This document shows positions 8,910 through 16,361 of a DNA stretch of 64,000 bases, piece by piece (the stretch's first letter is position 1; every line of letters begins with the position of its first letter). The notes below the pieces were generated by a model that was given only the letters and a program-made list of their open reading frames with translations, searched no databases and had not been told where the DNA came from. Source of the stretch: UBA2334 sp964396895 (GTDB lineage: Bacteria; Pseudomonadota; Gammaproteobacteria; Burkholderiales; Burkholderiaceae_C); NCBI GenBank assembly GCA_964396895.1, contig CAYNGJ010000001.1, positions 124,001 to 188,000 on the forward strand, read 5' to 3'. A program made the translations under genes and the position numbers.

Positions 8910-9689
8910 ATGGCCGATCAACCCAACCCACCTCGCACCAGCGGCGCCGATGCCCGCGCCAAGACCCTTGTCAGCCCACGGCAGCAGGTCCGTGCCCGCC
9001 TCCCAGTGGGGTTGGCGGTGCTGGCCGTGGTGGGCCTGGCGGCGTGGGTGGCTGTGAGGCCCGGCGGCATGGCAGCCGCCGATGCTGCCACCCCCAACGT
9101 TGTGGCCGCCACCGCCACCGCCCCCGCACCGGCGGGCATGCCCGTGAAAGACGCCGTGCCCGCTCGCTTCCCCGGCGCGGCCACGGCGCTGTTTGCGGGT
9201 GGCTGTTTCTGGTGCATTGAGGCCGATTTTGAAAAAATGCCTGGCGTGCTGGAAGTGGAGTCCGGCTACACCGCCGGCAAAACCACCCAGCCCACCTACC
9301 AGGCGGTGAGCGCAGGCCACACCGGGCACACCGAAGGCGTGCGCGTGATTTACGACCCCACCAAGGTCAGCTACCCGCAGTTGGTGGCGTACTTCTGGCG
9401 CCACATCGACCCCACCGTCAAAGACCGCCAGTTCTGCGACATTGGCGACCAGTACCGCAGTGGCATATATTGGCAAAACGAGGCCGAGCGCCAAACCGCC
9501 GAGGCCAGCCGCGACGCGCTGCTGAAGTCCGGGCGCTTCAAGACCATCCACACCGAGTTGGCGCCTGCGTCCGTCTTTTACCTGGCCGAGGACTACCACC
9601 AAGACTATTACAAGAAAAACACCGTGCGCTACAACTACTACCGCCTGAGCTGCGGGCGAGACGCACGGGTCAAGCAACTGTGGGAGTGA
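8910..9689 (+). CDS. msrA: Peptide methionine-(S)-S-oxide reductase MsrA, membrane-anchored
   Basis: Reduces methionine-S-sulfoxide. The 259-residue product carries the catalytic GCFWCIEADF motif (about residue 94) and the usual C-terminal EDYHQDYY region. It begins with a ~29-residue basic segment and one hydrophobic helix (about residues 31-50). An Ala/Pro-rich linker follows to about residue 80, so the catalytic domain is probably tethered on the periplasmic side. The ATG at 8910 follows AGGAG, which overlaps the msrB stop. It is clearly one operon with msrB. A C-terminal Cys (LSCGRD) could be the resolving cysteine. Confidence 0.92.
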   Translation: MADQPNPPRTSGADARAKTLVSPRQQVRARLPVGLAVLAVVGLAAWVAVRPGGMAAADAATPNVVAATATAPAPAGMPVKDAVPARFPGAATALFAGGCFWCIEADFEKMPGVLEVESGYTAGKTTQPTYQAVSAGHTGHTEGVRVIYDPTKVSYPQLVAYFWRHIDPTVKDRQFCDIGDQYRSGIYWQNEAERQTAEASRDALLKSGRFKTIHTELAPASVFYLAEDYHQDYYKKNTVRYNYYRLSCGRDARVKQLWE

Positions 9690-9692
9690 GCG

Positions 9693-9717
9693 GGGTGGGC
9701 CACGCAGTGGCCCACCC
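9693..9717 (+). terminator. Perfect 11-bp hairpin after msrA
   Basis: GGGTGGGCCAC (9693-9703) and GTGGCCCACCC (9707-9717) are perfect inverted arms with a 3-base loop, starting 3 bases after the msrA stop. No T-run follows. It is a likely end of the msrBA transcript, reinforced by the inverted pair of AT-rich elements just downstream. Confidence 0.6.
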
Positions 9718-9735
9718 AGTCAAAGGTGAATGCCT

Positions 9736-9790
9736 GATAAAAATGCCGCCAACGCTTGTCAATATTAAACAGTGTGCTGCGATTTTTATA
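9736..9790 (-). repeat. AT-rich dispersed element, copy 1 (inverted)
   Basis: Read on the - strand it runs AGCACACTGTTTAATATTG, then ACAAGCGTTGGCGGCATTT, matching the family core (AAGCGnT followed by GCnnTTTT). It lies head-to-head with copy 2. Together they form a ~120-bp imperfect palindrome between the convergent msrA and cds1-like genes. Confidence 0.6.
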
Positions 9791-9857
9791 TTTCTATAAA
9801 AGAGAGCAAACTGTTCAATACCAATAAGCGTTGAGTGCCTTTTTTGCTGTTATTTCA
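9791..9857 (+). repeat. AT-rich dispersed element, copy 2
   Basis: Contains AAACTGTTCAATACC and then AATAAGCGTTGAGTGCC followed by T-rich sequence. It aligns well with the reverse complement of copy 1. Its right edge holds the TGA stop (9855-9857) of the cds1-like gene. Confidence 0.6.
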
Positions 9858-10907
9858 CAACAAGGCCAACACCGGGTGGGGCGTGGTGGGTGAGCCGAAG
9901 GTACGCCGCACCCAGTCGGGATGGTGGTAGCTGTTGAGGTAGCGCTCACCGGCATCACAAATCAGCGACAGCACCGAGCCGGTTTGGCCGTGCAGGCGCA
10001 TGTCTTCCGCCAGCGTCAGCATGGCCGCGAAGTTGGTGCCCGTGCTGGGCCCCACCTTGCGCCCCAGCAGGCGACCCAGGGTGTGCATGGCCTCGATGGA
10101 TTCGCCGTCCGGCACCTCCACCATGCGGTCCACCAGCGTGCGGATGAAGCTGGCCTCCACCCGGGGGCGGCCAATGCCCTCAATGCGCGAGCCCGGCGCC
10201 GTCAGTGCCACATCGCCCGTGCGGTGGTAGGCGCTGAACACCGAGCCCTCGGGCTCGGCCACACACAGCTGGGCGTCCAGGCACTGGTAGCGGATGAAGC
10301 GGCCAATGGTGGCACTGGTGCCGCCCGTGCCTGCGCCCACCACCACCCAGCGCGGCACGGGGTGGCGTTCGTGTGCCATCTGGGCAAACATGCTTTGGGC
10401 AATGTTGTTGTTGCCCCGCCAGTCGGTGGCCCGCTCCGCGTAGGTGAACTGGTCCATGTAGTGGCCCCCCGTGCTGGCGGCCACCTCGCGGGCGGCGGCG
10501 TACACCTGGGCGGCGTTGTCCACGAAATGGCAGCGCCCGCCGTGAAACCGGATCAACTCCGACTTTTCTGCCGAGGTGCTGTGCGGCATCACCGCCACAA
10601 ACGGCAGGCCCAGCAGGCGGGCAAAGTAGGCCTCGCTCACGGCGGTGCTGCCGCTGCTGGCCTCCACCACGGTGGTGCCTTCGTGGACCCAGCCGTTGCA
10701 CAGCGCGTACAAAAAGAGCGAGCGCGCCAGCCGGTGCTTCAGGCTGCCGGTGGGGTGGGTGGACTCGTCTTTGAAGTACAGGTCTATGCCTGCGGCCTCA
10801 TAGCGCGCCAGCGGCAGGGCAATGAGGTGGGTGTCGGCGCTGCGCTGGTAGTCGGCCTGAATGCGGGCGATGGCCGCACTCACCCAGGCATGGTTCGCGC
10901 CACTCAT
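9855..10907 (-). CDS. PLP-dependent cysteine synthase-family enzyme, Cds1 (L-cysteine desulfhydrase)-like
   Basis: A 350-residue fold-type II PLP enzyme. The PLP lysine is in STHPTGSLKHRLARS (about residue 57), followed by VVEASSGSTAVSEAYFA and the phosphate-binding VVGAGTGGTS near residue 190. Overall wording resembles the actinobacterial Cds1 L-cysteine desulfhydrase group more than CysK/CysM, so it may release sulfide, pyruvate and ammonia from cysteine. That assignment is by resemblance only. Its ATG overlaps the aotP stop (ATGA), making it the last gene of the arginine transporter operon. This placement may point to another amino acid substrate. The stop codon lies in an AT-rich repeat. 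Confidence 0.75.
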   Translation of the reverse strand: MSGANHAWVSAAIARIQADYQRSADTHLIALPLARYEAAGIDLYFKDESTHPTGSLKHRLARSLFLYALCNGWVHEGTTVVEASSGSTAVSEAYFARLLGLPFVAVMPHSTSAEKSELIRFHGGRCHFVDNAAQVYAAAREVAASTGGHYMDQFTYAERATDWRGNNNIAQSMFAQMAHERHPVPRWVVVGAGTGGTSATIGRFIRYQCLDAQLCVAEPEGSVFSAYHRTGDVALTAPGSRIEGIGRPRVEASFIRTLVDRMVEVPDGESIEAMHTLGRLLGRKVGPSTGTNFAAMLTLAEDMRLHGQTGSVLSLICDAGERYLNSYHHPDWVRRTFGSPTTPHPVLALL

Positions 10908-11686
10908 TTCAGGTTGCCCGACAGGAATTGGCGCAGCCGCTCGCTGCTGGGGTTGGTCAGCACCTCACGCGGGTTGCCCTGGTCCTCCACCACGCCCTGG
11001 TGCAAAAACATGACGTGGTTGGACACCTCGCGGGCAAAGCCCATTTCGTGCGTCACCACCACCATGGTGCGACCCTCTTCGGCCAGTGCCTTCATGACGC
11101 GCAACACCTCGCCCACCAGTTCGGGGTCCAGGGCCGAGGTGGGTTCGTCAAACAGCATCACCTCGGGTTCCATGGCCAAGGCGCGGGCAATGGCCACGCG
11201 CTGCTGCATGCCACCCGAGAGGTGCGAGGGGTAGTGCCCACTCACCTTGAGCTTGCCATCGCCGCCCAGGCCCACCTTGGCCAGGTACCGGTGGGCGCGT
11301 TCCTCGGCCTCTGCCTTGGACAGGCCCAGCACATGCACGGGGGCTTCCATCACGTTTTCCAGGACGGTGAGGTGGCTCCAGAGGTTGAAGTGCTGAAACA
11401 CCATGGCCAGCTTGCAGCGCATGGCCTGCAGCTGTTTTTCGCTGCTGGCCTTGAGCATGCCGTCCTTGGCCAGCGTCAGTGGCAGTGGCTCACCCGCCAC
11501 GCTGATGCTGCCGCTGTGGGGGCGCTCCAGCAGGTTGATGCACCGCAGAAACGTGCTTTTGCCCGAGCCGCTGGAGCCGATGATGCTGATGACGTCGCCC
11601 GCGTTGGCCGTGAGCGACACGCCTTTGAGCACCTCGTGGTTGCCGTAGCGCTTGTGGATGTCCCTGACTTCAAGTTTCTGGCTCAT
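10904..11686 (-). CDS. aotP: Arginine/ornithine ABC transporter ATP-binding protein
   Basis: A 260-residue polar amino acid importer ATPase of the HisP/ArtP/AotP type. Walker A is GSSGSGKST (about residue 39), followed by the signature LSGGMQQR, Walker B VMLFDEPTSALD and the switch region VVTHEMGFA. The start at 11686 begins MSQKLEVRDIHKRYG. Longer frames upstream overlap aotO and are not conserved. It lies downstream of the permeases and AotO, in the same order as the Pseudomonas aotJQMOP operon, and its stop overlaps the start of the PLP enzyme. Confidence 0.9.
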   Translation of the reverse strand: MSQKLEVRDIHKRYGNHEVLKGVSLTANAGDVISIIGSSGSGKSTFLRCINLLERPHSGSISVAGEPLPLTLAKDGMLKASSEKQLQAMRCKLAMVFQHFNLWSHLTVLENVMEAPVHVLGLSKAEAEERAHRYLAKVGLGGDGKLKVSGHYPSHLSGGMQQRVAIARALAMEPEVMLFDEPTSALDPELVGEVLRVMKALAEEGRTMVVVTHEMGFAREVSNHVMFLHQGVVEDQGNPREVLTNPSSERLRQFLSGNLK

Positions 11687-11736
11687 GGTGGACGGTGGAA
11701 GAAGTGAGGGGGGAATGGGGCGGACAGGCGGTGGCC

Positions 11737-12888
11737 TCAGGCGCCCAGCAAGGGGCCGGTGCGAAACGGGGTGTCGCCCGAGATTTTGCCCACCTCCAGG
11801 CCCGTCGTGGCCCAGCGCAGGTTGTGGCGGGCGTACAGCACACCACCCACGGTGGCGGTGATGGGGCTGGTCTGGCCGGTCACGGGGTGGATGACCTCGG
11901 CCACCAGGTCGCCCGCGGCCACGTCGGCGCCAGCGGGCATCAGGAAGGTCAGCACACCCGACTGGGGGGCCTTGAGCACCTCGGTGCCCGCCAGCGGCGT
12001 GGGGTGGCAGCGCATGGCGGGCAGGGTTGGCGCCGGGCCGGCCACCACGCCCAGGTGCACCAGGTAGGCCATCAGGGCGGCGGCGTCGGCCTGGGCCAGG
12101 TCGTGGCGCACGTCGGCCTGGCCGCGCAGCTCCACCGTGGTGCTGGCGCAACCCTGGGCGATGGGATGGTCCGTCACAAAGTCGGGGCCATGGCGCTCGG
12201 CCAGCAGCTGGGGCAGCTGCCACCAGACGCGACTCAGTGCTTCGTCAAAACACATGGCCCCCGAGCCTTGGGCCAGCAGCACCGCGCGGGCACCCAGCAG
12301 CGCGGCCAAGGGCTGCAGCGTGGGGGCGCAGGGCGGCTCGGTGTAGAGGTGAACGGCGGCTTCAAAGTCGCAGTGCAGGTCCAGCACCATGTCGGCATCG
12401 CAGGCCAAGTGCATCAGGGTGTGGCGCAGGCTGCCCAGCTCGGTCGTGGGAGGGTGGCGGTCGAGCGCGGCGTGCATGGCGGCGCGGATGGTGGCGGTGT
12501 TGGCCGTGGCGTCTGGTCCCAGCAGGGGGGCCACGCTGTGGCCGTCTTCCAACAGCCACTGGGCAAACGGGGGGTACTGGCGGTTGAAGTTCTCGCCGGT
12601 CGCCAGCTCGAAGCGTCCCAGCTGGCTGTGCAGCACGGTCTGGTCCAGGCCGATGGGGTTGGCCACGGGCAGCAGCACCACCTCGCCGCGCAACTCGCCA
12701 CGCGCCTCAGCGGCCTGCAGCAGCCCGCGCAGGTGGTGGGCCACCAGCATGCCGGGCAGTTCGTCGGCGTGCAGGCTGGCCTGCAGGTACACCTTGGGTG
12801 CGGCGCCCGCCTGGCCAAAGTGCAGGCTGGTCAGGCTGCGCTGCGTGCCAATGGCCTGTGAAATCAGGGGGTGTTCAACCACTTGCAT
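11737..12888 (-). CDS. aotO: AotO-like protein, succinylglutamate desuccinylase/aspartoacylase (M14) family
   Basis: A 383-residue zinc carboxypeptidase-like deacylase. Likely metal ligands are the His and Glu of SLHADELPG (about residues 38-46) and the His in VLDLHCD (about residue 169). A C-terminal beta-rich segment with HPVTG and VLYARH is typical of the deacylase group. It sits between the permease and ATPase genes, as AotO does in Pseudomonas. AotO there has no settled function. Removal of an N-acyl group from imported amino acid derivatives is a reasonable guess from the family. An AT-rich repeat separates it from aotM. Confidence 0.8.
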   Translation of the reverse strand: MQVVEHPLISQAIGTQRSLTSLHFGQAGAAPKVYLQASLHADELPGMLVAHHLRGLLQAAEARGELRGEVVLLPVANPIGLDQTVLHSQLGRFELATGENFNRQYPPFAQWLLEDGHSVAPLLGPDATANTATIRAAMHAALDRHPPTTELGSLRHTLMHLACDADMVLDLHCDFEAAVHLYTEPPCAPTLQPLAALLGARAVLLAQGSGAMCFDEALSRVWWQLPQLLAERHGPDFVTDHPIAQGCASTTVELRGQADVRHDLAQADAAALMAYLVHLGVVAGPAPTLPAMRCHPTPLAGTEVLKAPQSGVLTFLMPAGADVAAGDLVAEVIHPVTGQTSPITATVGGVLYARHNLRWATTGLEVGKISGDTPFRTGPLLGA

Positions 12889-12907
12889 GGCAATGTGTCT
12901 CGGTTAT

Positions 12908-12970
12908 CTATTTTTTATAGCTTGATGTTCAATGAAATCAAGCGTTGTAGGCCAAAATCATTCAATTATT
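12908..12970 (+). repeat. AT-rich dispersed element, copy 3
   Basis: Lies in the 100-base gap between aotM and aotO. It shows TAGCT (12918-12922) and AAGCGTTGTAGGCCAAAAT. An internal hairpin GCTTGAT (12920-12926) / ATCAAGC (12937-12943) with a 10-base loop is visible. The surrounding genes are far more GC-rich. Confidence 0.65.
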
Positions 12971-12988
12971 GGTGCGGGCTTGCCCCGT

Positions 12989-13702
12989 TCAGGCCTTGCG
13001 GGGTGCCAGGTGGGCCATCCAGCGCAGCTCGGCCAGGCGGAACAGGCCCACCAGCACCAGCGTCATGCAGGCATAGATGACGCCGGCGGTGATGAAGGCC
13101 TCGAACGGCAGGTAAAAGTCGGCATAAATGCTGCGCGCCGCGCCGGTGATGTCCAGCAGCGCGGGCACGGCACTGGCCAGCGAGGTGCTGTGCATCATCA
13201 TGATGACTTCGTTGGAGTAGCCCGGCAGGCTGCGGCGCATGGCCGAGGGCAGCACGATGCGCCGCATGGTGGCCCAAGGCGACATGCCGCAGGCACGGGC
13301 CGCCTCGATTTCGCCGTGGGCGGTGTCGCGGATGGCCCCGGCCAGCAGCTCGACCGTGTAGGCGCAGGTGTTCAGCGCAAACGCCAGGGCCGCGCAGAAG
13401 AAGGGCTCCTTGAAGTACATCCAGGGCCAGGCGTCGTCCCAGCGGGCCTGTATCCACTCCATCTGGCCCAGACCGTAGTAAATGAGGTAGACCTGAATCA
13501 GCAGCGGAGTGCCGCGCATCACATAGGTGAACAGCCACACCGGGCCGCGCAGCCACACGCGCTCGGACACCCGCGCCACCGCCAGCGGCAGGGCCAGCAG
13601 CCCACCGGCCAGCAGCGAGGCCCCCAGCAGCGCCAGCGAGTTGACCACGCCCTCCCAGAAGAGCAGCAGGTTTTCGGGACGAAAAATGACTTCGAATTCC
13701 AC
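12989..13702 (-). CDS. aotM: Arginine/ornithine ABC transporter permease AotM/HisM-type
   Basis: A 237-residue inner-membrane permease of the HisMQ family with about five helices. The EAA loop region AARACGMSPWATMRRIVLP is visible near residue 142, where the ATPase docks. It starts with GTG at 13702, directly abutting the stop of the preceding permease gene. It should pair with AotQ to form the membrane channel of the arginine/ornithine importer. Confidence 0.88.
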   Translation of the reverse strand: MEFEVIFRPENLLLFWEGVVNSLALLGASLLAGGLLALPLAVARVSERVWLRGPVWLFTYVMRGTPLLIQVYLIYYGLGQMEWIQARWDDAWPWMYFKEPFFCAALAFALNTCAYTVELLAGAIRDTAHGEIEAARACGMSPWATMRRIVLPSAMRRSLPGYSNEVIMMMHSTSLASAVPALLDITGAARSIYADFYLPFEAFITAGVIYACMTLVLVGLFRLAELRWMAHLAPRKA

Positions 13703-14404
13703 TCAGAAACTCCCCCGGCGCACACCCATGGAGTACTTCTTTTCGAGCAGGCGCAGCAGCACCAGGGAGACACTGGTGAACACCAGGTAAATCAGCGCCG
13801 TGAAGGCGAAAAACAGCAGCGGCGCGTTGGCAATTTCACCGCGCGCGGCGGCACCGGCTTGCTTGGCCAGGTAGGTCATGTCTTGCAGACCCAGCAGCGA
13901 CACCAGTGCCGTGGCTTTCATCAGTACCAGCCAGTTGTTGGTGAAGCCGGGCAGGGCCAAGCGCACCATTTGTGGCAGGGTGATGCGGAAAAACACCTGG
14001 AGCGCGCCCATGCCGTAGGCCCGGCCGGCTTCCATCTGGCCCTTGGGGATGGCCAGGATGGCCCCTCGAAACGTCTCGGTCATGTAGGCGCCGTAGATGA
14101 AGCCAATGGTCAGCACCCCGGCCACAAACGGGTCAATTTCCACGTAGTCTTCGTAGCCCACGCCTTCGAGCAAGGCGTTCAGGCCAATTTGCCCACCGTA
14201 GAAGATGAGCAGCATCAGCACCAGGTCGGGGATGCCACGGATCAAGGTGGAATAGAGGCTGGCCAGCCACACCGCCGGCCGGTGGGCCGACAGTTTGGCG
14301 GTGGCACCTGCCAAGCCCAGCACCACCGCCACAACCAACGAGCCCAAGGCCACCTGCAACACCAGCAGCGAGCCTTGGAGGATGCCAATCAGATAAGTGG
14401 TCAT
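13703..14404 (-). CDS. aotQ: Arginine/ornithine ABC transporter permease AotQ/HisQ-type
   Basis: A 233-residue permease of the HisMQ family. The EAA loop EAGRAYGMGALQVFFRITLP is around residue 123. The N-terminal helix MTTYLIGILQGSLLVLQVAL is typical of HisQ-like permeases. It follows the periplasmic binding protein by 24 bases and is followed without gap by the second permease. Confidence 0.88.
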   Translation of the reverse strand: MTTYLIGILQGSLLVLQVALGSLVVAVVLGLAGATAKLSAHRPAVWLASLYSTLIRGIPDLVLMLLIFYGGQIGLNALLEGVGYEDYVEIDPFVAGVLTIGFIYGAYMTETFRGAILAIPKGQMEAGRAYGMGALQVFFRITLPQMVRLALPGFTNNWLVLMKATALVSLLGLQDMTYLAKQAGAAARGEIANAPLLFFAFTALIYLVFTSVSLVLLRLLEKKYSMGVRRGSF

Positions 14405-14428
14405 GCGGTGCTGCGTCGGCGAGAGGGC

Positions 14429-15211
14429 TTATTCGCCCCAGATGTCGATGCCAGGGACGTACTTGTCGCTGATCTTTTTCCAGGTGCCATCGGCGCGAAT
14501 GTCCTTGATGGCCTTGTTCAAAGCGGCCTTCAGGTCTTTGTCGGCCTTGCGCATGGCCACTCCAATACCTTCGCCGAAGTACTTCTTGGCGCTCAGGGGT
14601 TGGCCCACAAAGCCGTAGCCCTTGCCATCGGCCGTGTCCAGGAAGCCGCCTTGCACTTCAATGATGTCGGCCACGGTGCCGTCCAGGCGGCCAGCCTTGA
14701 TGTCCAGGTACACCTGGTCCTGGGCCTCGTAGGGCACCACGGTCACACCCGCCGGGGCCAGTTCACCCTTGGCGTACTTTTCCTGGGTGGAGGCTTTGAG
14801 CACACCGATTTTTTTGCCCTTCAGGCTGGCGGGGGAGCCATCGGTCTTGATGTCGCTCTTCACGACAATTTTGGACGGGGTGTTGTAGTACTTGGTGGTG
14901 AAGTCCACCTGGCGCAGGCGCTCTTCGGTGACCGACATCGAGGAGATGATGGCGTCGTATTTTTTGGCGGTCAGGCCGGGAATCATGCCGTCCCAGGGTT
15001 GCTCGACAAACACGCACTTGGCCTTGATTTTGTCGCACAGCGCCTGGGCAATGTCCACGTCGAAGCCGGTGGGCTTGCCGTCGGCGGTTTTGAAGGTGAA
15101 GGGCTTGTAGGTGGGGTCAATGGCCACACGCAGCTCTTTCCACTCTTTGGCCGACACAGTGGCGCTCACGGCCAAGGCCACGGCACCGAGCAGCAGGGAT
15201 TTCTTGATCAT
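14429..15211 (-). CDS. aotJ: Periplasmic lysine/arginine/ornithine-binding protein
   Basis: A 260-residue family 3 solute-binding protein with a Sec signal peptide (about residues 1-21, ending VSAKE). It has the typical start of the mature domain, RVAIDPTYKPFTFKTADGK, and the binding-site segments FDVDIAQALC and SMSVTEERLRQVDFT. It resembles HisJ/ArgT/AotJ proteins that capture basic amino acids. It is the first transporter gene and has a 202-base leader region upstream with a strong hairpin, so it likely has its own promoter apart from the arginase pair. A GGAG-type ribosome site (AGGAGCC) precedes the start. Confidence 0.9.
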   Translation of the reverse strand: MIKKSLLLGAVALAVSATVSAKEWKELRVAIDPTYKPFTFKTADGKPTGFDVDIAQALCDKIKAKCVFVEQPWDGMIPGLTAKKYDAIISSMSVTEERLRQVDFTTKYYNTPSKIVVKSDIKTDGSPASLKGKKIGVLKASTQEKYAKGELAPAGVTVVPYEAQDQVYLDIKAGRLDGTVADIIEVQGGFLDTADGKGYGFVGQPLSAKKYFGEGIGVAMRKADKDLKAALNKAIKDIRADGTWKKISDKYVPGIDIWGE

Positions 15212-15268
15212 TAGGGAGGCTCCTATAAGTCAATGGATTGACGAGAAACGGACGCAAGGGATTTTTCG

Positions 15269-15304
15269 GTGGCACGCGCCCGTCTTGAGCGAAAAGCGTG
15301 CCAC
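15269..15304 (-). promoter_or_regulatory. Long leader hairpin upstream of aotJ
   Basis: GTGGCACGC (15269-15277) and GCGTGCCAC (15296-15304) form a perfect 9-bp stem with an 18-base loop. After a 2-base bulge, outer TTTTT/AAAAA stretches can extend it. On the - strand it lies about 58 bases before the aotJ start. No T-run follows, so it is not an obvious terminator. It is either an RNA leader structure or an operator palindrome. Just upstream on the - strand is an extended -10-like TGCTATGCT. Confidence 0.5.
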
Positions 15305-15413
15305 AAAAACCACAACAGCATAGCACCCAGTCGGTGCCAGTACACCGCTGTGGGCTCGGGTTATCCCCCGTCTGGGCACCTGTGCTGGGGGGCGGGCCAG
15401 CGTCCCTCCCGGT

Positions 15414-16352
15414 TCAACGCCCCCTTGGGGTGCGCATGAGGGTGCTTTTGCCAAACAGGCTTTCAATCAGGTCCACGGCCAGTTCGGCGGTCTGGTTGCG
15501 CACATCCAGCGCGGGGTTGAGTTCCACCACGTCCAGCGAGGCCAGGCGGCCCGTGTCGGCAATCATTTCCATGCACAACTGGGCCTCGCGGTAGGTGGGG
15601 CCACCGCGCACGGTGGTGCCCACGCCGGGCGCGATGTCGGGGTCCAGAAAGTCCACATCCAGGCTCACATGCAGGTGGGTGTTGGCATCCACCAGGGCCA
15701 GGGCCAGCTCCATGGTGTGGCGCATGCCCATTTCGTCGATGTAGCGCATATCGAACACATCAATGCCCAACTCGGCCAGCATGTGTTTTTCGCCCGCGTC
15801 CACGCTGCGGATGCCGATTTGACGGATGTCCTTGGGCCGCAGCCGGTGGCCGGGGCCGCCGATGTCCACCAGCTCTTCGGGGCCATGGCCGCACAAACAG
15901 GCCACTGGCATGCCGTGGATGTTGCCGCTGGGCGTGAGGGTGGCGGTGTTGAAGTCGGCGTGGGCATCCAGCCACAGCACCCGCAGTTTTTTGCCGGTGG
16001 CCTGGCAGTGCCTGGCCACGGCGCTGATGGAGCCCATGCCCAGACAGTGGTCGCCGCCCAGCATGATGGGCAGGCGGTGGTCTTGCAGCTCGGCCAGCAT
16101 GGCGTTGTGCAGCAGGCGGTTCCACTCGGCCACTTCGGCCAGGTGGCGGTAACCGTTGACGGCGGGTTGCCAGGGGTTGGGCGGACCAGCCAGATTGCCG
16201 CAGTCGCGCACCGGGTGGCCGATGGCTTCGATGGCCTGGGTCAGCCCTGCCACGCGCAGGGCCTCGGGGCCCATGCGGGCGCCCAGGGTGCCAGCGCCCA
16301 CGTCGGTGGGGGCACCAATCAGGCTCACGCCCGTGAGGTCAGGTCGCATCAT
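15414..16352 (-). CDS. rocF: Arginase
   Basis: Hydrolyses arginine to ornithine and urea. The 312-residue product has the manganese-binding signatures of the ureohydrolase family: GGDHCLGMGS (about residue 98), DAHADFNT (about residue 126) and SLDVDFLDPDIAPG (about residue 232). The N-terminus SLIGAPTDVGAGTLGARMGP is typical of arginase. The start is one of two adjacent ATGs (16352 or 16349). It lies 9 bases downstream of the ornithine cyclodeaminase gene, so product and next enzyme are co-expressed. No urease genes are in the window. Confidence 0.93.
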   Translation of the reverse strand: MMRPDLTGVSLIGAPTDVGAGTLGARMGPEALRVAGLTQAIEAIGHPVRDCGNLAGPPNPWQPAVNGYRHLAEVAEWNRLLHNAMLAELQDHRLPIMLGGDHCLGMGSISAVARHCQATGKKLRVLWLDAHADFNTATLTPSGNIHGMPVACLCGHGPEELVDIGGPGHRLRPKDIRQIGIRSVDAGEKHMLAELGIDVFDMRYIDEMGMRHTMELALALVDANTHLHVSLDVDFLDPDIAPGVGTTVRGGPTYREAQLCMEMIADTGRLASLDVVELNPALDVRNQTAELAVDLIESLFGKSTLMRTPRGR

Positions 16353-16361
16353 GCGGTCACC

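Noticed and set aside
15330..15345. TGGCAC upstream of aotJ as a sigma-54 -24 element
   Set aside because: The matching -12 TTGC does not occur at the required spacing.
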